Shown here piece by piece: positions 10,884 to 22,300 of a DNA stretch of 64,000 bases; the stretch's first letter is position 1; every line of letters begins with the position of its first letter. The notes under the pieces are model-generated. The model searched no databases and had not been told where the DNA came from. It saw nothing but the letters and a program-made list of their open reading frames with translations. The DNA is from Glandiceps talaboti (lineage: Eukaryota; Hemichordata; Enteropneusta; Spengelidae), in the NCBI RefSeq assembly GCF_964340395.1, contig NC_135558.1, forward strand, positions 14,795,500 through 14,859,499, in the 5' to 3' direction. Made by a program: the position numbers and the translations under genes.

Positions 10884-11686
10884 CAAGTGAGTCCATTTCG
10901 GACAGCGGACCATTTCTGAGACTCCTATTGTGGTCAGCTCCACGGTGTATGTCTACAGCTTTCTTACGAGTCCTTGCTAATGACAAAAATACTTACATTC
11001 TAAGCGATGAATATGATGCCGCTTATTTTGTCGGTGAAGACAGAATAAGTAGGGAATTTTATACTCGCTCTGCAGTAAAGGGCCTTACGTTTATGTCTGT
11101 AAAGAAGCGACTAGAAGATGCGTGTACCTTAAAGAAACATGTCATAAGCAAAGACTTTGCCAGGAACGTGTTACCCCGACTTGATGCTATACCTAATGGT
11201 TACCAACATGCATTTCTGATTCGTCAACCATCAGTGTCATTAAGTTCCTATCATCGAGTTGTTTCAGCAAACAAAGAACCCAATTGGTCTTGCTTTGAAT
11301 TTGGTGAAAGATGTTATGATAAAATATGGCAGTTACATGAACACATTGTGAAAAATCTACACCAAGTACCGGTTGTGATAGATTCTGATGACATACTCGA
11401 AAACCCACCGATAATGATGAAGAAGTTCTGTGATATGGTTGGCATTGCATTTGATGAAAGTATGCTGTCCTGGCAAGCAGGGACTCGCCCAGACTTCATT
11501 CCGCAATATTTTGAAGAAGATCTCTGGTACGGATCTCTCTTGTCCAGTAATGGCTTGAAAAAACGGACAGGTGAAAGACCGACAGTTGATGTCTCCTCTC
11601 TACCACATGAATTTCAGAGAGTGATCTCTAATTCCCAGCCCTACTATGACAAATTGTATGAAAAATGTATAAAACTTGACAGCTGA
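10884..11686 (+). CDS. Sulfotransferase-like P-loop protein, last exon (about 267 aa)
   Basis: The exon starts after a clear acceptor (tttcatttcag, AG at 10882-10883) with two bases that finish a codon, so at least one upstream coding exon exists. The ATG at 10823 lies in the intron and is not the start. Soon after the junction comes WSAPRCMSTAFLR, which fits the 5'-phosphosulfate (PAPS) binding P-loop of sulfotransferases. Later LIRQPSVSLSSYHR fits the 3'-phosphate-binding motif (R-x-P-x3-S). The closest family I recognise is the 'sulfotransferase / branched-chain aminotransferase-like' group found in bacteria, plants and marine invertebrates, rather than classical SULTs; its substrate is unknown. 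The stop is TGA at 11684. No signal peptide can be judged without the first exon. Confidence 0.8.
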
Positions 11687-11924
11687 CATGGTTGAAAATA
11701 TGAGAAAGAAACCTGAAGGGAACGTGGATACTGTCTTATATGTTCGTCTTGTACAATAGTACACAGACACACACAAATTAGAAGACATGTTGATATTAAC
11801 TACTGAATTTACATTGTTAAAGGTGACCGCCACTCCAGGAAATGAAAACATTTTCATAAAATATATTTCTGAAAGAGTCATTTCAAAACGTTAATTACCT
11901 AAAAATACTTGCAATTTCAGAGAA

Positions 11925-12060
11925 ACGTCGAATTGATCTTGTACCTTTATATGGTATCTTTGCTGTGGGCTATTGCATCATGGGAATCAGCAGAAACAAT
12001 GTATTCAAGTTGCACACTGAATATTTATGATTCTTGAATGCCCATTCCCTTCAGTGCAAA
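11925..12060. repeat. MITE family F, partial copy
   Basis: The segment from ttcagagaaacgtcga through gggctattgcatcatgggaatcagcagaaac matches the reverse complement of 55180-55262 and the left arm at 55041-55080. It is therefore a second, partial copy of the palindromic element at 55035-55262. Confidence 0.7.
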
Positions 12061-12599
12061 AAAAAATATTCTTTTTGAATTAACGTTTTCATGTTTATAC
12101 ATTGTATGCACACTTTTTACAAGTGGGTGCGAGATGACTTCTTCGAGAATAACAAATTTTGATCTCTTACTTCCGTTATTTACAATCTAATGTTAAACAC
12201 AGTTCAACAAATCACAATATTGCACCTCTACTGTTGTTTGGACGATGTTCAGTCTCTGAACAACACCGAACGAATTTAAATCTGTACAAAACGAATTTCA
12301 ATCAGCCGAGTTCAGAAGTGATTCTTTTTAAGAACTGTCCAATTGGAAATACGGGACATGTTTCAATACAGTACTCATACTGGAAATGATATGAACACAA
12401 CATTGATGAATAGAAAATGGGACGATGGTATTACATGCTATATTGAATACATATAGAGCTATGTCTTTATAATAACTGAAATATTTATCCAAAACAAAAC
12501 TCGCTAAAACGAGAGCACTGGGTCATTGGGTGAGGGCGCTAACACGATTAAATACAATTAAGTAAATAAAGCGCCAATGACACTGTAGCACAACTGTTG

Positions 12600-12960
12600 A
12601 TGGTATACTTTAATTTTGAACATCGATTATGTGGTCTTGTTACTAGACATATTTGCATACATTTTTGGATATTTTTTTCCATTCTTACCCATCCATGGTG
12701 TTATATATGCAATATACATCTTTTCACTGTTGCAATAGGCGCAGTTTTGTTGCTAGGCATTTCTGCATACATTCTTGGAATGATCATTGCCTTCCTTCAC
12801 TGGTGCTAAATTGCCAATATACGTTGTTTCCCTGTTGCTGTGGCGTGGCCTTGTTCGTAAGGACATTTGCATATTTAAAACATTTTTATTCAGTTATATT
12901 CCTACCCATCCGTTATATTTGCAATTAACCCTAGGTTGCTAGGTCCACTTATGTAAGTTT
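12600..12960. repeat. Diverged tandem repeat, about 110 bp x 3, GTTGCTAGG type
   Basis: Three degenerate units each contain a 'ttgttrctaggcatatttgcatacattttt' type core followed by 'taccatccatggt...caatatac'. A related single unit lies in a BUB-gene intron at 33510-33625. Confidence 0.65.
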
Positions 12961-14190
12961 TGACACACTCATGATAATACCTTCCGAACCATCGCCAATT
13001 TCATCCCCATAATTTGAAAGGTAAAGTTTAATACCAAAATCACTAGTATTATCAACATGACAGACAGACAGCCAAACATTACCATGAACCATTGCTTCAC
13101 TCATAGACAATCGACAATTGTCTATGCTTCACTGTGTGCTAGAACTTGGAGAATGTTTCCAAGAAACCTCAAGGAGGGATCAACCTCAAGGAGGGATCAT
13201 TCTAGTGCCACTGATATGTACTTGTTACATTATGTTAAGTACATACCCCATTAATATTTAATGATTCGATCAATAAAACAATAACATTTCTGTACAACCC
13301 TATCTGGCTAAATAATCATGAAAGAAATCAGACCGAAGACAACACGATTTTTAGCCCTGATTTGTGTATCACTAATGGGATCATCATGTAATTAATATCC
13401 CTTGACCTGTACACCCAAGCTCATCTCGGTGTTCATCATATAGCCAAAGATATATTCACTAAAATTGATCACTTATAAAAGATATTGTATGTGTTAATTA
13501 GTAGTCAATATTATCTGTAGGTAGAGTGGTGGCAAATTTAAATCTTGTAAAAAAATGTACTACATGTAGTTGTAACTGTAGTGTTATTTTTTAATCAGAA
13601 GACTACAATATATTCACTGAAAATTGTTTAAAATAGCAACAATTATATACTGTACATGTTAATCAGTGGTCAATATTATCCATAAACAGTAGAGAATCAT
13701 GTTGAAATCGTGGTCGCTGTACAGGGAACTGATTTTGGGGAGTGGACCCAAAAATCAGTTTCATTTGATTTATCGTGTATATACAGCTACAAACAAAATG
13801 TGTTTACCAACAGAGGATGCAATACATTTTGTACTGTTTGAGGTGTACAATAATAATTGCATCACTTTGTTTCATACGAGTCATGATACATGCAGTAACA
13901 GAAATATAGGTAGTGACAGTTTCACTGTTAAGCCAAAGAAAAAGAACTATTTCTGATCAGGACAGTTTATCTAAAATGGTGCAATGACGCAATTTTTTTT
14001 TTATTCTCAATTCACAAACCTATCACTCAATGTACTATTTATGGCAGTTACTTTTTATTTAGTACTTTAGAGCAAGTGTGTATGTGGGGCAGATATCATT
14101 TGCTTGTTCATGATCAACTCTGCACTGAAGTAGGGAGCGTTATTTTTGTGCTTCCTCGTGGATCTGTAGACTGCATGGGCTGGACAAACA

Positions 14191-14229
<39 letters not shown>

Positions 14230-14549
14230 ACCGACACGGGATGCGTGCATTGACAAGAAACAACTTTTTTTTGGCCTTACATTGCTATAACCACCAATTA
14301 GGCTATGGATTCGTGTCACTAGGAAGTTAACTTTTGACCTCCTGCAAGTTCCACTAGTATTCTCCAGTGACACTCAGTGATTCTGCATTCTATGCATTTT
14401 TTTTACCAGTTTGAACATATCTATACAGCACATGATCTACATTACAGAACTAAACAATCAACTGATTTTGATTTGCAAATCTCTGTTGCTTCAAAGTGAG
14501 TAGTCTAGATGCCACCTGTGGCTCCGAACCTCTTCTCGCAGCTATGAAG

Positions 14550-14666
14550 CCACACAGTCATTAACACAGTCTGTTTGTTAATTAGTCAATTAGTGACTAA
14601 CTTATATTATTATTGAGAAGAATTCTATGATTGATTAACAAACAGACAGTGTTAATGACTGTGTGG
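14550..14666. repeat. Palindromic (hairpin) repeat, arms about 33 bp
   Basis: The arm CCACACAGTCATTAACAC...CTGTTTGTTAAT is followed after about 45 bp by its near-perfect reverse complement. It looks like a small non-autonomous fold-back element. Confidence 0.8.
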
Positions 14667-14677
14667 ATGACTTTGTG

Positions 14678-14683
14678 TTTATT
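14678..14683 (-). terminator. Candidate poly(A) signal AATAAA of the THAP gene
   Basis: Minus-strand AATAAA lies 189 bases downstream of the THAP gene stop codon. It is the first clear hexamer after the stop; use is inferred. Confidence 0.4.
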
Positions 14684-14871
14684 GGAGGCAACTTACATAA
14701 TGTCCAAATATGGTATATTTGTCAGCTCAGGAGGCTACCACTATTAACTTATACACTGTTTACATCATTCTAACAGCTGGGAGTTTACTCATTTGCATGA
14801 ACAAGAGAAATCTTGAGATTCAAAACCTTGTATAGTCTATAGACTACCAAGTCTGAGCAAAGCGTCAAAGT

Positions 14872-16302
14872 TCAAATGTCATGACCATACCACAGTAATG
14901 TTGATTCATCCTCCGTGGTTATTGCATTGTCACTGTTGAACTTGAAAGAGGATGTTTCATGTGTGACCACATCGTTGTCAATTGTTTCCATTTCGCAGGG
15001 TTCAGTTTTAATTTTTACGATATGCTGTGATTCTTTCATAAGGTCTATATTCCTATCTCCAGATTCCTTGAACAGGTCCTCTTTAGAATCCATAATTGGT
15101 AAGTAATTACTTGGTCTGTCAATCACAATGTTACTGTCAGACCTAAACGACGATTCACTTCTGTTTCCAACAGGAGATACAGATGAATAAAGAGTGGCCA
15201 TGACATTGTCATCACTTGTTTCCATTTCACAGGGTTCAATTTTGATTTTTACCTGTTCTGATTCTTTGCTAAGATCTTTATTCGTATTTTCAGATTCCTT
15301 GAACAGGTCTTCTTCAGACCCTGTAATTGATACACCATGTACTGACGAGTCTATCACAGCATCATTGTTGAACTTGAAAGACGACACATTTCTGTCTACA
15401 TGGGTAGATGCAGAATTATCAAATGTGGCCATAAATTCGCCATCACTTTGTTCAAACTCACAGGGTTCTGTTTTGATTTTTACTTTGAGTTGCGATTCTT
15501 TGTTATGGTCTTCATTCTTATCGCCAAATTCCTTAAATGTGTCCTCGCTAGAATTCCAGGTTGATGTGTCATGTATTGATGTGTTTGTCTGCACATAACT
15601 GTCGTACTGAAAAGAGGCCACCCGACTGTCTATAAGTCCTACAGGCATATCAGGAGTGGTCATGAGATTGCTGTCACTTGCTTCGACTTCAGATGGTCGA
15701 GTTTTGAATTTTTTCCTTGGTTGTGAGTTTATGTTTTGGTCTTCACTCCTTTCTTGTGATTCTTGAAGTTGATCCTCACTAGAATTCATAGTTGGGAAGT
15801 CATGTACTGATTTCTCTAACGGAATGCCACTGCTAACCTTGGAAGAGGACTCGGTTTTGCCTACAGCATTATCTGCAGACATCTCAACTGTGCCAGTGTC
15901 GATTAGATCATCACTGCTTGTCCCAATTTCACATAGTTCAGTCTTCATTGTCTCTTCAGGTTGTGAGGCAATGTTTTGGTCGTCATTCTTATCTCCAGCC
16001 TCCTCTAACTGGTCTACACTAGAATCTATAATTGGTACCTCATGTATTGATGTGTCTACCAAAACATCACCTTCCTTAAACTCTTTTGGACAGACAAAGA
16101 GATTCGGTAGTTCCGTAAAATATCTTGGGTTAATTGTTCTTTTCTTGTGCCAGGCTTCTGAGATGATGTATGCGTGGTCATGTGCATGCCAATTTATGGG
16201 ATGCTGGATACCTCGCTCAACCATAACGCGATGACATGTACATTTGCATGTACATTGGTTTGTTTGTGTGCCAGTCTCAGTGAACATCCTTGTTGGTTTT
16301 AC
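14872..16302 (-). CDS. THAP gene last exon: Cys-rich head, DHAY motif, five SUMO-type repeats
   Basis: The exon starts after TTTTCACAG and encodes VKPTRMFTETGTQTN. A Cys-rich stretch QCTCKCTCH follows, then HDHAYIIS, which contains the HCF-1-binding consensus (D/E)-H-x-Y. The rest is five repeats of about 85-95 residues. Each has an acidic (S/D)-x-(E/D)DxFKESGD block, a KESQ block and a K-T-E-P-C-E block followed by an acidic SDD stretch. Four of the five carry the SUMO acceptor consensus psi-K-x-E (MKTE, IKTE, IKIE, IKTE), the second repeat has KTR instead. Acidic residues after the motif match negatively charged, SUMO-favouring sites. The stop is TGA at 14872-14874. Confidence 0.88.
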   Translation of the reverse strand, partial: VKPTRMFTETGTQTNQCTCKCTCHRVMVERGIQHPINWHAHDHAYIISEAWHKKRTINPRYFTELPNLFVCPKEFKEGDVLVDTSIHEVPIIDSSVDQLEEAGDKNDDQNIASQPEETMKTELCEIGTSSDDLIDTGTVEMSADNAVGKTESSSKVSSGIPLEKSVHDFPTMNSSEDQLQESQERSEDQNINSQPRKKFKTRPSEVEASDSNLMTTPDMPVGLIDSRVASFQYDSYVQTNTSIHDTSTWNSSEDTFKEFGDKNEDHNKESQLKVKIKTEPCEFEQSDGEFMATFDNSASTHVDRNVSSFKFNNDAVIDSSVHGVSITGSEEDLFKESENTNKDLSKESEQVKIKIEPCEMETSDDNVMATLYSSVSPVGNRSESSFRSDSNIVIDRPSNYLPIMDSKEDLFKESGDRNIDLMKESQHIVKIKTEPCEMETIDNDVVTHETSSFKFNSDNAITTEDESTLLWYGHDI

Positions 16303-19300
16303 CTGTGAAAATTATGCAAACATTGATAATATTATTAAATGTCTAAACTTTGGCAATTTGAAAAGACTGGGGCATTTTCAAACTACATACAATCTAACAT
16401 CCTACTGAAGCAATTTCAGTGTTCGCAACGGTAGCATTCAAATCAATTTGTCTCAAATAACACAGGTCACAGCTGTAATTTTTTGATAAGCCTAGTATGC
16501 GGCAATAAAGTTATAATTTACAAGGATTGTAAAATCTATATTTTGAAAGGAAAATTAGAAATGATTGCATCATTTTGTTCCAACTACTATAGACCTTGAT
16601 CACCCAAAGATTTACAAAGGATTTCCTAGTAGCTTGCAGTAGTCATCTGATGAGATATCTAGTTAAGTGAGACAGACTACAAGATTTTGTGTTAAGATAA
16701 ACACACTACAGAGAATACAGATTGACCTCTCACTGTGAATGTACTGATCTGTGTGGATACATTTGGTCCCTGTTTATTGTCTGATCAAGGTCTGCAGTAA
16801 ACAGATTGTAAATAATTATCCATTCCAAAGTAAGTATATTTTACTATCTTCTTGATTCTTGGAACCATACAATGTCGTGTAAATAATATATTTACATGTT
16901 ATTCCCCAATATTTTTCTTCGTTCACCCAAGGAAAATAGGAGTGATCTAAGTGGCCATTGTCACTATGAGTCGCTAGACGAGTAGTGACAACCCTTCTTA
17001 GGCCCTGACTATTCTCCAAGTGAATGAAGAAAAATATTGGTGAATACAACCACCAAAAAACAACTGATTTATACAGTAAATGATAACATTACTGTGAGTA
17101 TACTTTAACAACCCTCATAACTCCAAGATATCTATACTTTCACTTCACAATCACTTATTTTGCATTTACGTATTAGTTACACTTTTTCCAATGATAACAG
17201 GGAAATTTGTAAACTCTACAAACCTGGTGAGAACTTTTAACTTTATTACTTGGTTGTCGCAGGAGTAGAATTTTATATGGTTGTTGATTTGTACTAGTTT
17301 GGCTCGTTGAGCTACCAAGACTTGGTGACTGGATACTTGTGACCGGTACTTTTGATTGGACGTTACCAATACCCATTGAGACAGGCTGTGCATTTCCTAT
17401 AGACTGAAAAAACAATAATAACGGACTTAGACTTATCACTCTAGCTATTGACTGGCTTTTACAAACCTCATAGCTCTATGATATCTATACATGTACTTGC
17501 ACTTCACAATCACTTACTTTGCATTTATATATAGGTTACACTATTTCAGTGACAACAGGGAAATTTGTCCCAAAGACACATTAAATTTATCTCCGTGTAA
17601 AATCTACAAACCTGTTGAGAACTTTTAACTTCATTACTTGGTTGTCGCAGGAGTAGAATTTTATATGGTTGTTGATTTGGTCTAGTTTGGCTCGTTGAGG
17701 TACCAAGAATCGGTGACTGGATACTTGTGAACGGCACTTTTGATTGGACGTTACCAATACCCATTGAGACAGACTGTGCATTTCCTATAGACTGAAAAAA
17801 ATAATAATTGACTTAGACTTTTTATTGTAGACACGAACTAAAACTATTATTGCTGTGACATGTTGATATACCGTAGACTATTGAATGGTTGGTTTTATTG
17901 TTCTCTAGTTTAAGGAATATGCTAAAATATAATATAATGTATAATTTAAGTTGAAAACATACAACAAAGTTTGAGTTGCATACAATAATTGTTTTTAGAA
18001 GATTTGTTAATCTGTCCAAGTAGTGTAGTATAAGTTCTATATTTGTTTCTTATTCAGTTTTGTCTTTGGGTTAACTTGTCCAGAAAAATCTCTACAACTT
18101 TGTTAAGAGATTGGCAGACATTAGCAATTTATTGATGTATTGGTATGTACCGAGATTCTCTCCAGTGCAGGTATTGGAGAGATATTCTCTGTTGATTTTG
18201 TGTCATTTTTTTTTTTATGGTTGTTTTTATGGGCCTCGAGCCTGATTCACACAATAAATAAAATAAACAATCAATATCTGAATACAGACTACATCATATA
18301 GTTGGAAGTAACATACCTGTTGTATTTGTAGTTTGCTATCTTCTTGTTTGGGTAGCTGATTAGTACTAATAGTAGTAGCATGTTGACTGATTTGACCAAC
18401 ATCTGTTAGATGGGTAGTGTTTAGTGGTAAATTACTCTGACAGGTCGGCTCTATACCACATTCACTGCCCTCAGACAATACAGAAGGTTGTTCTGTTGTA
18501 TTGGACAGCTACATACAAAGAAAGTAAAATCTTTTTGGTAATACCTGAATGTATGTTAAATGTAGCACAATTTTTTCTTGGGTCACCCCAGAGGGGATTA
18601 TGTTGTCAGTAAAATAGCCCATGTCTTTACCAAGTCTTTAAACACCCAACTAAAGTAATTTCCCTGCTTGCCACTGTCATTTAAATCATCTATATCAAGT
18701 GTAAAAGTATAATGTAAATATTTGTATGTTGTGGCGGTCAATGTAATTAATAATCTGTAAATAATGTTGGGCTTAACAAAAACAATTGAGTGGTTCCGAT
18801 TACGCTCAATTTTAGTAGGTATATTTTTTATTTCATTTTAATTTTTTTCATGTGTGAGCGTCTAGTTCAGGTGGATATGATTTCCATTGTTTTCCATGGT
18901 CTCTGTATTATTGTGTTTTTCCATCAGATGTACAGCCATCAGATTTAGTCAAACCCATTACAGATTGGAAGAATAGTACTTATATTGTCTTTTTAAGATG
19001 ATGTCAGTATCCACATCCAGTAATTCTGGCGAGACTTGACAATTTTCGCGATTCTACTACTTTCTCTTGAATATATGTAAACAACGGTTTATGGTCGGCA
19101 GTGAAAAACTAGGTGGGGTCGGGTAACTGGAACCAAATAAGTTTTCTTGTTTAGGCCTTACCATTACAAAGCACAAGTTAGTCATAAACAACTGGAGAGT
19201 AAACACAAATGTCATAAGATCTGATGCCAACACCACACTTAGAGCTATAATCACAGTTGTGACCCACATTACACTGTAATCAGTTTGCTTGTGTTACCCG

Positions 19301-22300
19301 ACAAAATTGTTTTGAAATTTATTACAGTTGGAAAGGTCAAAGGTTACATGTAGTCCTAAAATTAAACCAGTGTTATTTCATATTTGATATGGATACTATA
19401 AATGATAAATGGCAAGCAAGGAAAATGCTAAACAGTCGTCATGACTTTTTTTGTAATTTATCATTAATACTACTGTGGCTGAAATTAATAGAATTAAACA
19501 TAACATTGTGTGTGCAGGACGTTACATGAAGTCAAGATGATGCTCGATTATATTTCATGTGTTCGAATCCTCAGTGAGTAGTGTGCCTTCTGTATGTGCA
19601 TTGTACATGCTGACTATTAGATTGTATGTTATAGGTTATGCATTTGCACACAACTAGTATTTAAATATAACACATTTCAGAAGGTTTTTTAGGAATACGA
19701 CAAAATATAATCTGCGTCAGAATACAGACTAGGAAAATGCTTTAGTTGAGTGTTATGCCCTCAATGTTTCATAAATTTGAATGGTTTAGGTTTCTTGAGC
19801 AGGGATGTAGAACAATTTAGTGACACACAACGGTATATCAGTACCATTTCTATTACAACGAGTAACACTGAAGTAAAGCACTTTCTCTACATGTATGTAC
19901 ATGTACACTCATTTATAGCATTCATATCAAGTGTAAAAGTATACTGTTTCAATTGGTTTATTTACAAGCCTTGTGTGTGGCCTTTGTAATGTGGTCAATT
20001 AGCAAATGAAACAGTACACTTTTACACTTGATATGAATGCTATAAACGATTGGGGTATATACAGAAAATGCTTTACTTTGGTGTTATGGGTTGTACTTGA
20101 TATGGATGCTATAAATGATTGTGTGGTACATACAGGAAATGCTTTACTTGGGTGTTATGGGTTGTACTTGATATGGATACTATATAAACGATTGTGGTAC
20201 ATACAGAAAATGCTTTACTTTGGTGTAATGGGTTGTAATTACATTATATTTATGTTCAATTCTACACACCTGATGAGAAACATTGATTTTTCCATCTGAC
20301 GGTCCTGAAGTTGTATGTGTTGCTTGATATTGGTGTTGTTTGGTAGCTGTCTCATTATCACTCATACTACTCAGAAGTGAAGATGGGATGCTAGAGACTG
20401 GAACTTGGTACAGAACATTGGGTTGCACCTTACCCATAGCCAATTTGACTGGCCATATCGTTTCTGGAAACTAATGATATTAGACACCATTATACGGATC
20501 AAGACAAACCAAGTTGAGCCAAAAAATAAGGAATTTATAACCCGTTTGTTCTACATCAATTCAAGACAATGCGCATCTATGTCATAACGAGGCATCTCTA
20601 TGTCACTGGTTCTGCTGTGTTTGAAATATGAGTCAAAACATTCAAAATTGTCATTACTTTCACCAATTTTTCTTTGATATTACTGGCATTGGTATAATTA
20701 TGTTATTCTCCAACATTATTCTTCATTCAGCCTGAAAATACTGATGACCTGAGGGTTTTGTCACTACACTGTACTTGTCTTACAACTCGTAGTGACAAAA
20801 CCCCTTAGGTCACTCATATTTCCCTTGGCTGAATGAAGAAAAAGTTTGGAGAATAATATTTAATTAGAAAAGTGCACTCATTTGGTGGCATTGATATCAA
20901 TAAAATTATTAACTTTGCCATTGTGGTGTACACAATGCTGTGACTACTATAGCTAAATCTATGTCAATACATCAGATCAGGACAGGTTCAGTAATATATC
21001 AATATACTAAAGTACTTCAAGGTTCATTCTTTGATTGGAAGCACTGTAACAATTTATGCAATCATAATGTGTGCAGCATTGGTGAATATGCGGCCTGCCA
21101 GGGATGCAGAGTTATCAGTGAAATAAAAGAAAATTAATTTGCTCACCTCTTTAGTTTTGTTAACCAGAACAATTGTAGGCACAGCATTCTTTTTAAGTCT
21201 TCTTGTTCCCTTTCATAGACAATAAAAATACACAGAAAAATAAATGTATACATTTGGGTCTAATAGGAAATTCATAAACATAACAGTGTCTTTATATATT
21301 ATCCCGCCAGGAATATGAGCAATTTAATTTGCCTATCAGGCTATGGAATAATTCCCATATAATCCTCTCTTGATAGGTCCTGCAATGTGTGTGGGTTAAT
21401 ATTCCACACTGACCACAGGGGGCTCAGGGTGAATTAGTGTTGTTTACTAACATAAACAAACAGACAAACAAAAAACATACAAAGAAACAATAAGATATGC
21501 AAAATAGTCACAGTAGCACATACTGTGTTGCTGTGACTAGTTTGCGTTTGTTTGTGGTTTTCTTGTTTTGTTTGTGCTTGTACACAATTCTAACTCGGCC
21601 TGAGCAGTGAGCCCCCACTGCACTGACCATGCAGTCTACAATATCATATTCTCAAGTTCCGTCGTATTAAAGTTACTCGACAGGAGAGATCCATTGTAGG
21701 AACAACATGCAACATTATGCAGCGCTGACAAAATCGTCACAACTACTTCATCATGACAACCCTTACCTCCTGTGTATCGTTCTCAAAACATTCTTCTTTG
21801 AAATGCTTTGAGCATACTCTGACATTCGGCTTGTTCATGTGCCAGTCTTGTATTCCCATGTTTGTGAGCCAAACCTTTCGACTTGCCTCGTCCATGGGAA
21901 CTCTATGGTAGCTGATAGATGTACCTTTAGTTTTCCTGGAGACGTGAGTGCACTTAGGCACATGACAATGCACCATTGTGGATCACTTTCACCGGGGGCA
22001 AGTGTCTAACTCTAAGTCTAAGCCCCGTCTGTACTAGCATGGAAGTATAACCGTGGGTTATACTTCCATGGTACTAGTGTATCTGCTATAGACCTCAGAT
22101 GTTCTTCCGATACAATTTACGACCGGGGCAAGTGAAGCCCCCGTCTGTACGATAGAAGGTTGCTCCCGTATGTATGGGGTACGCAGAGGTGCAATATAGA
22201 ATCTAAGACCCCCAGGTTTGTGATGAAACACAAGTAACTGAGGTGCACACGACTGAGAACAAAATACAAACACGATGCATGCAAAGAGCGCAATGGGGTC

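Larger units (their letters stand above)
11687..14871. other. Intergenic interval, convergent between sulfotransferase-like and THAP genes
   Basis: It holds the 3' region of the sulfotransferase-like gene, a MITE fragment (11925-12060), diverged GTTGCTAGG-type repeats (12600-12960), a CA microsatellite (14190-14224) and a hairpin repeat (14550-14666). Only short unsupported ORFs are present. Confidence 0.6.

Noticed and set aside
19555-19580. GTTCGAATCC resembling a tRNA B box.
   Set aside because: No matching acceptor stem, A box or cloverleaf around it.
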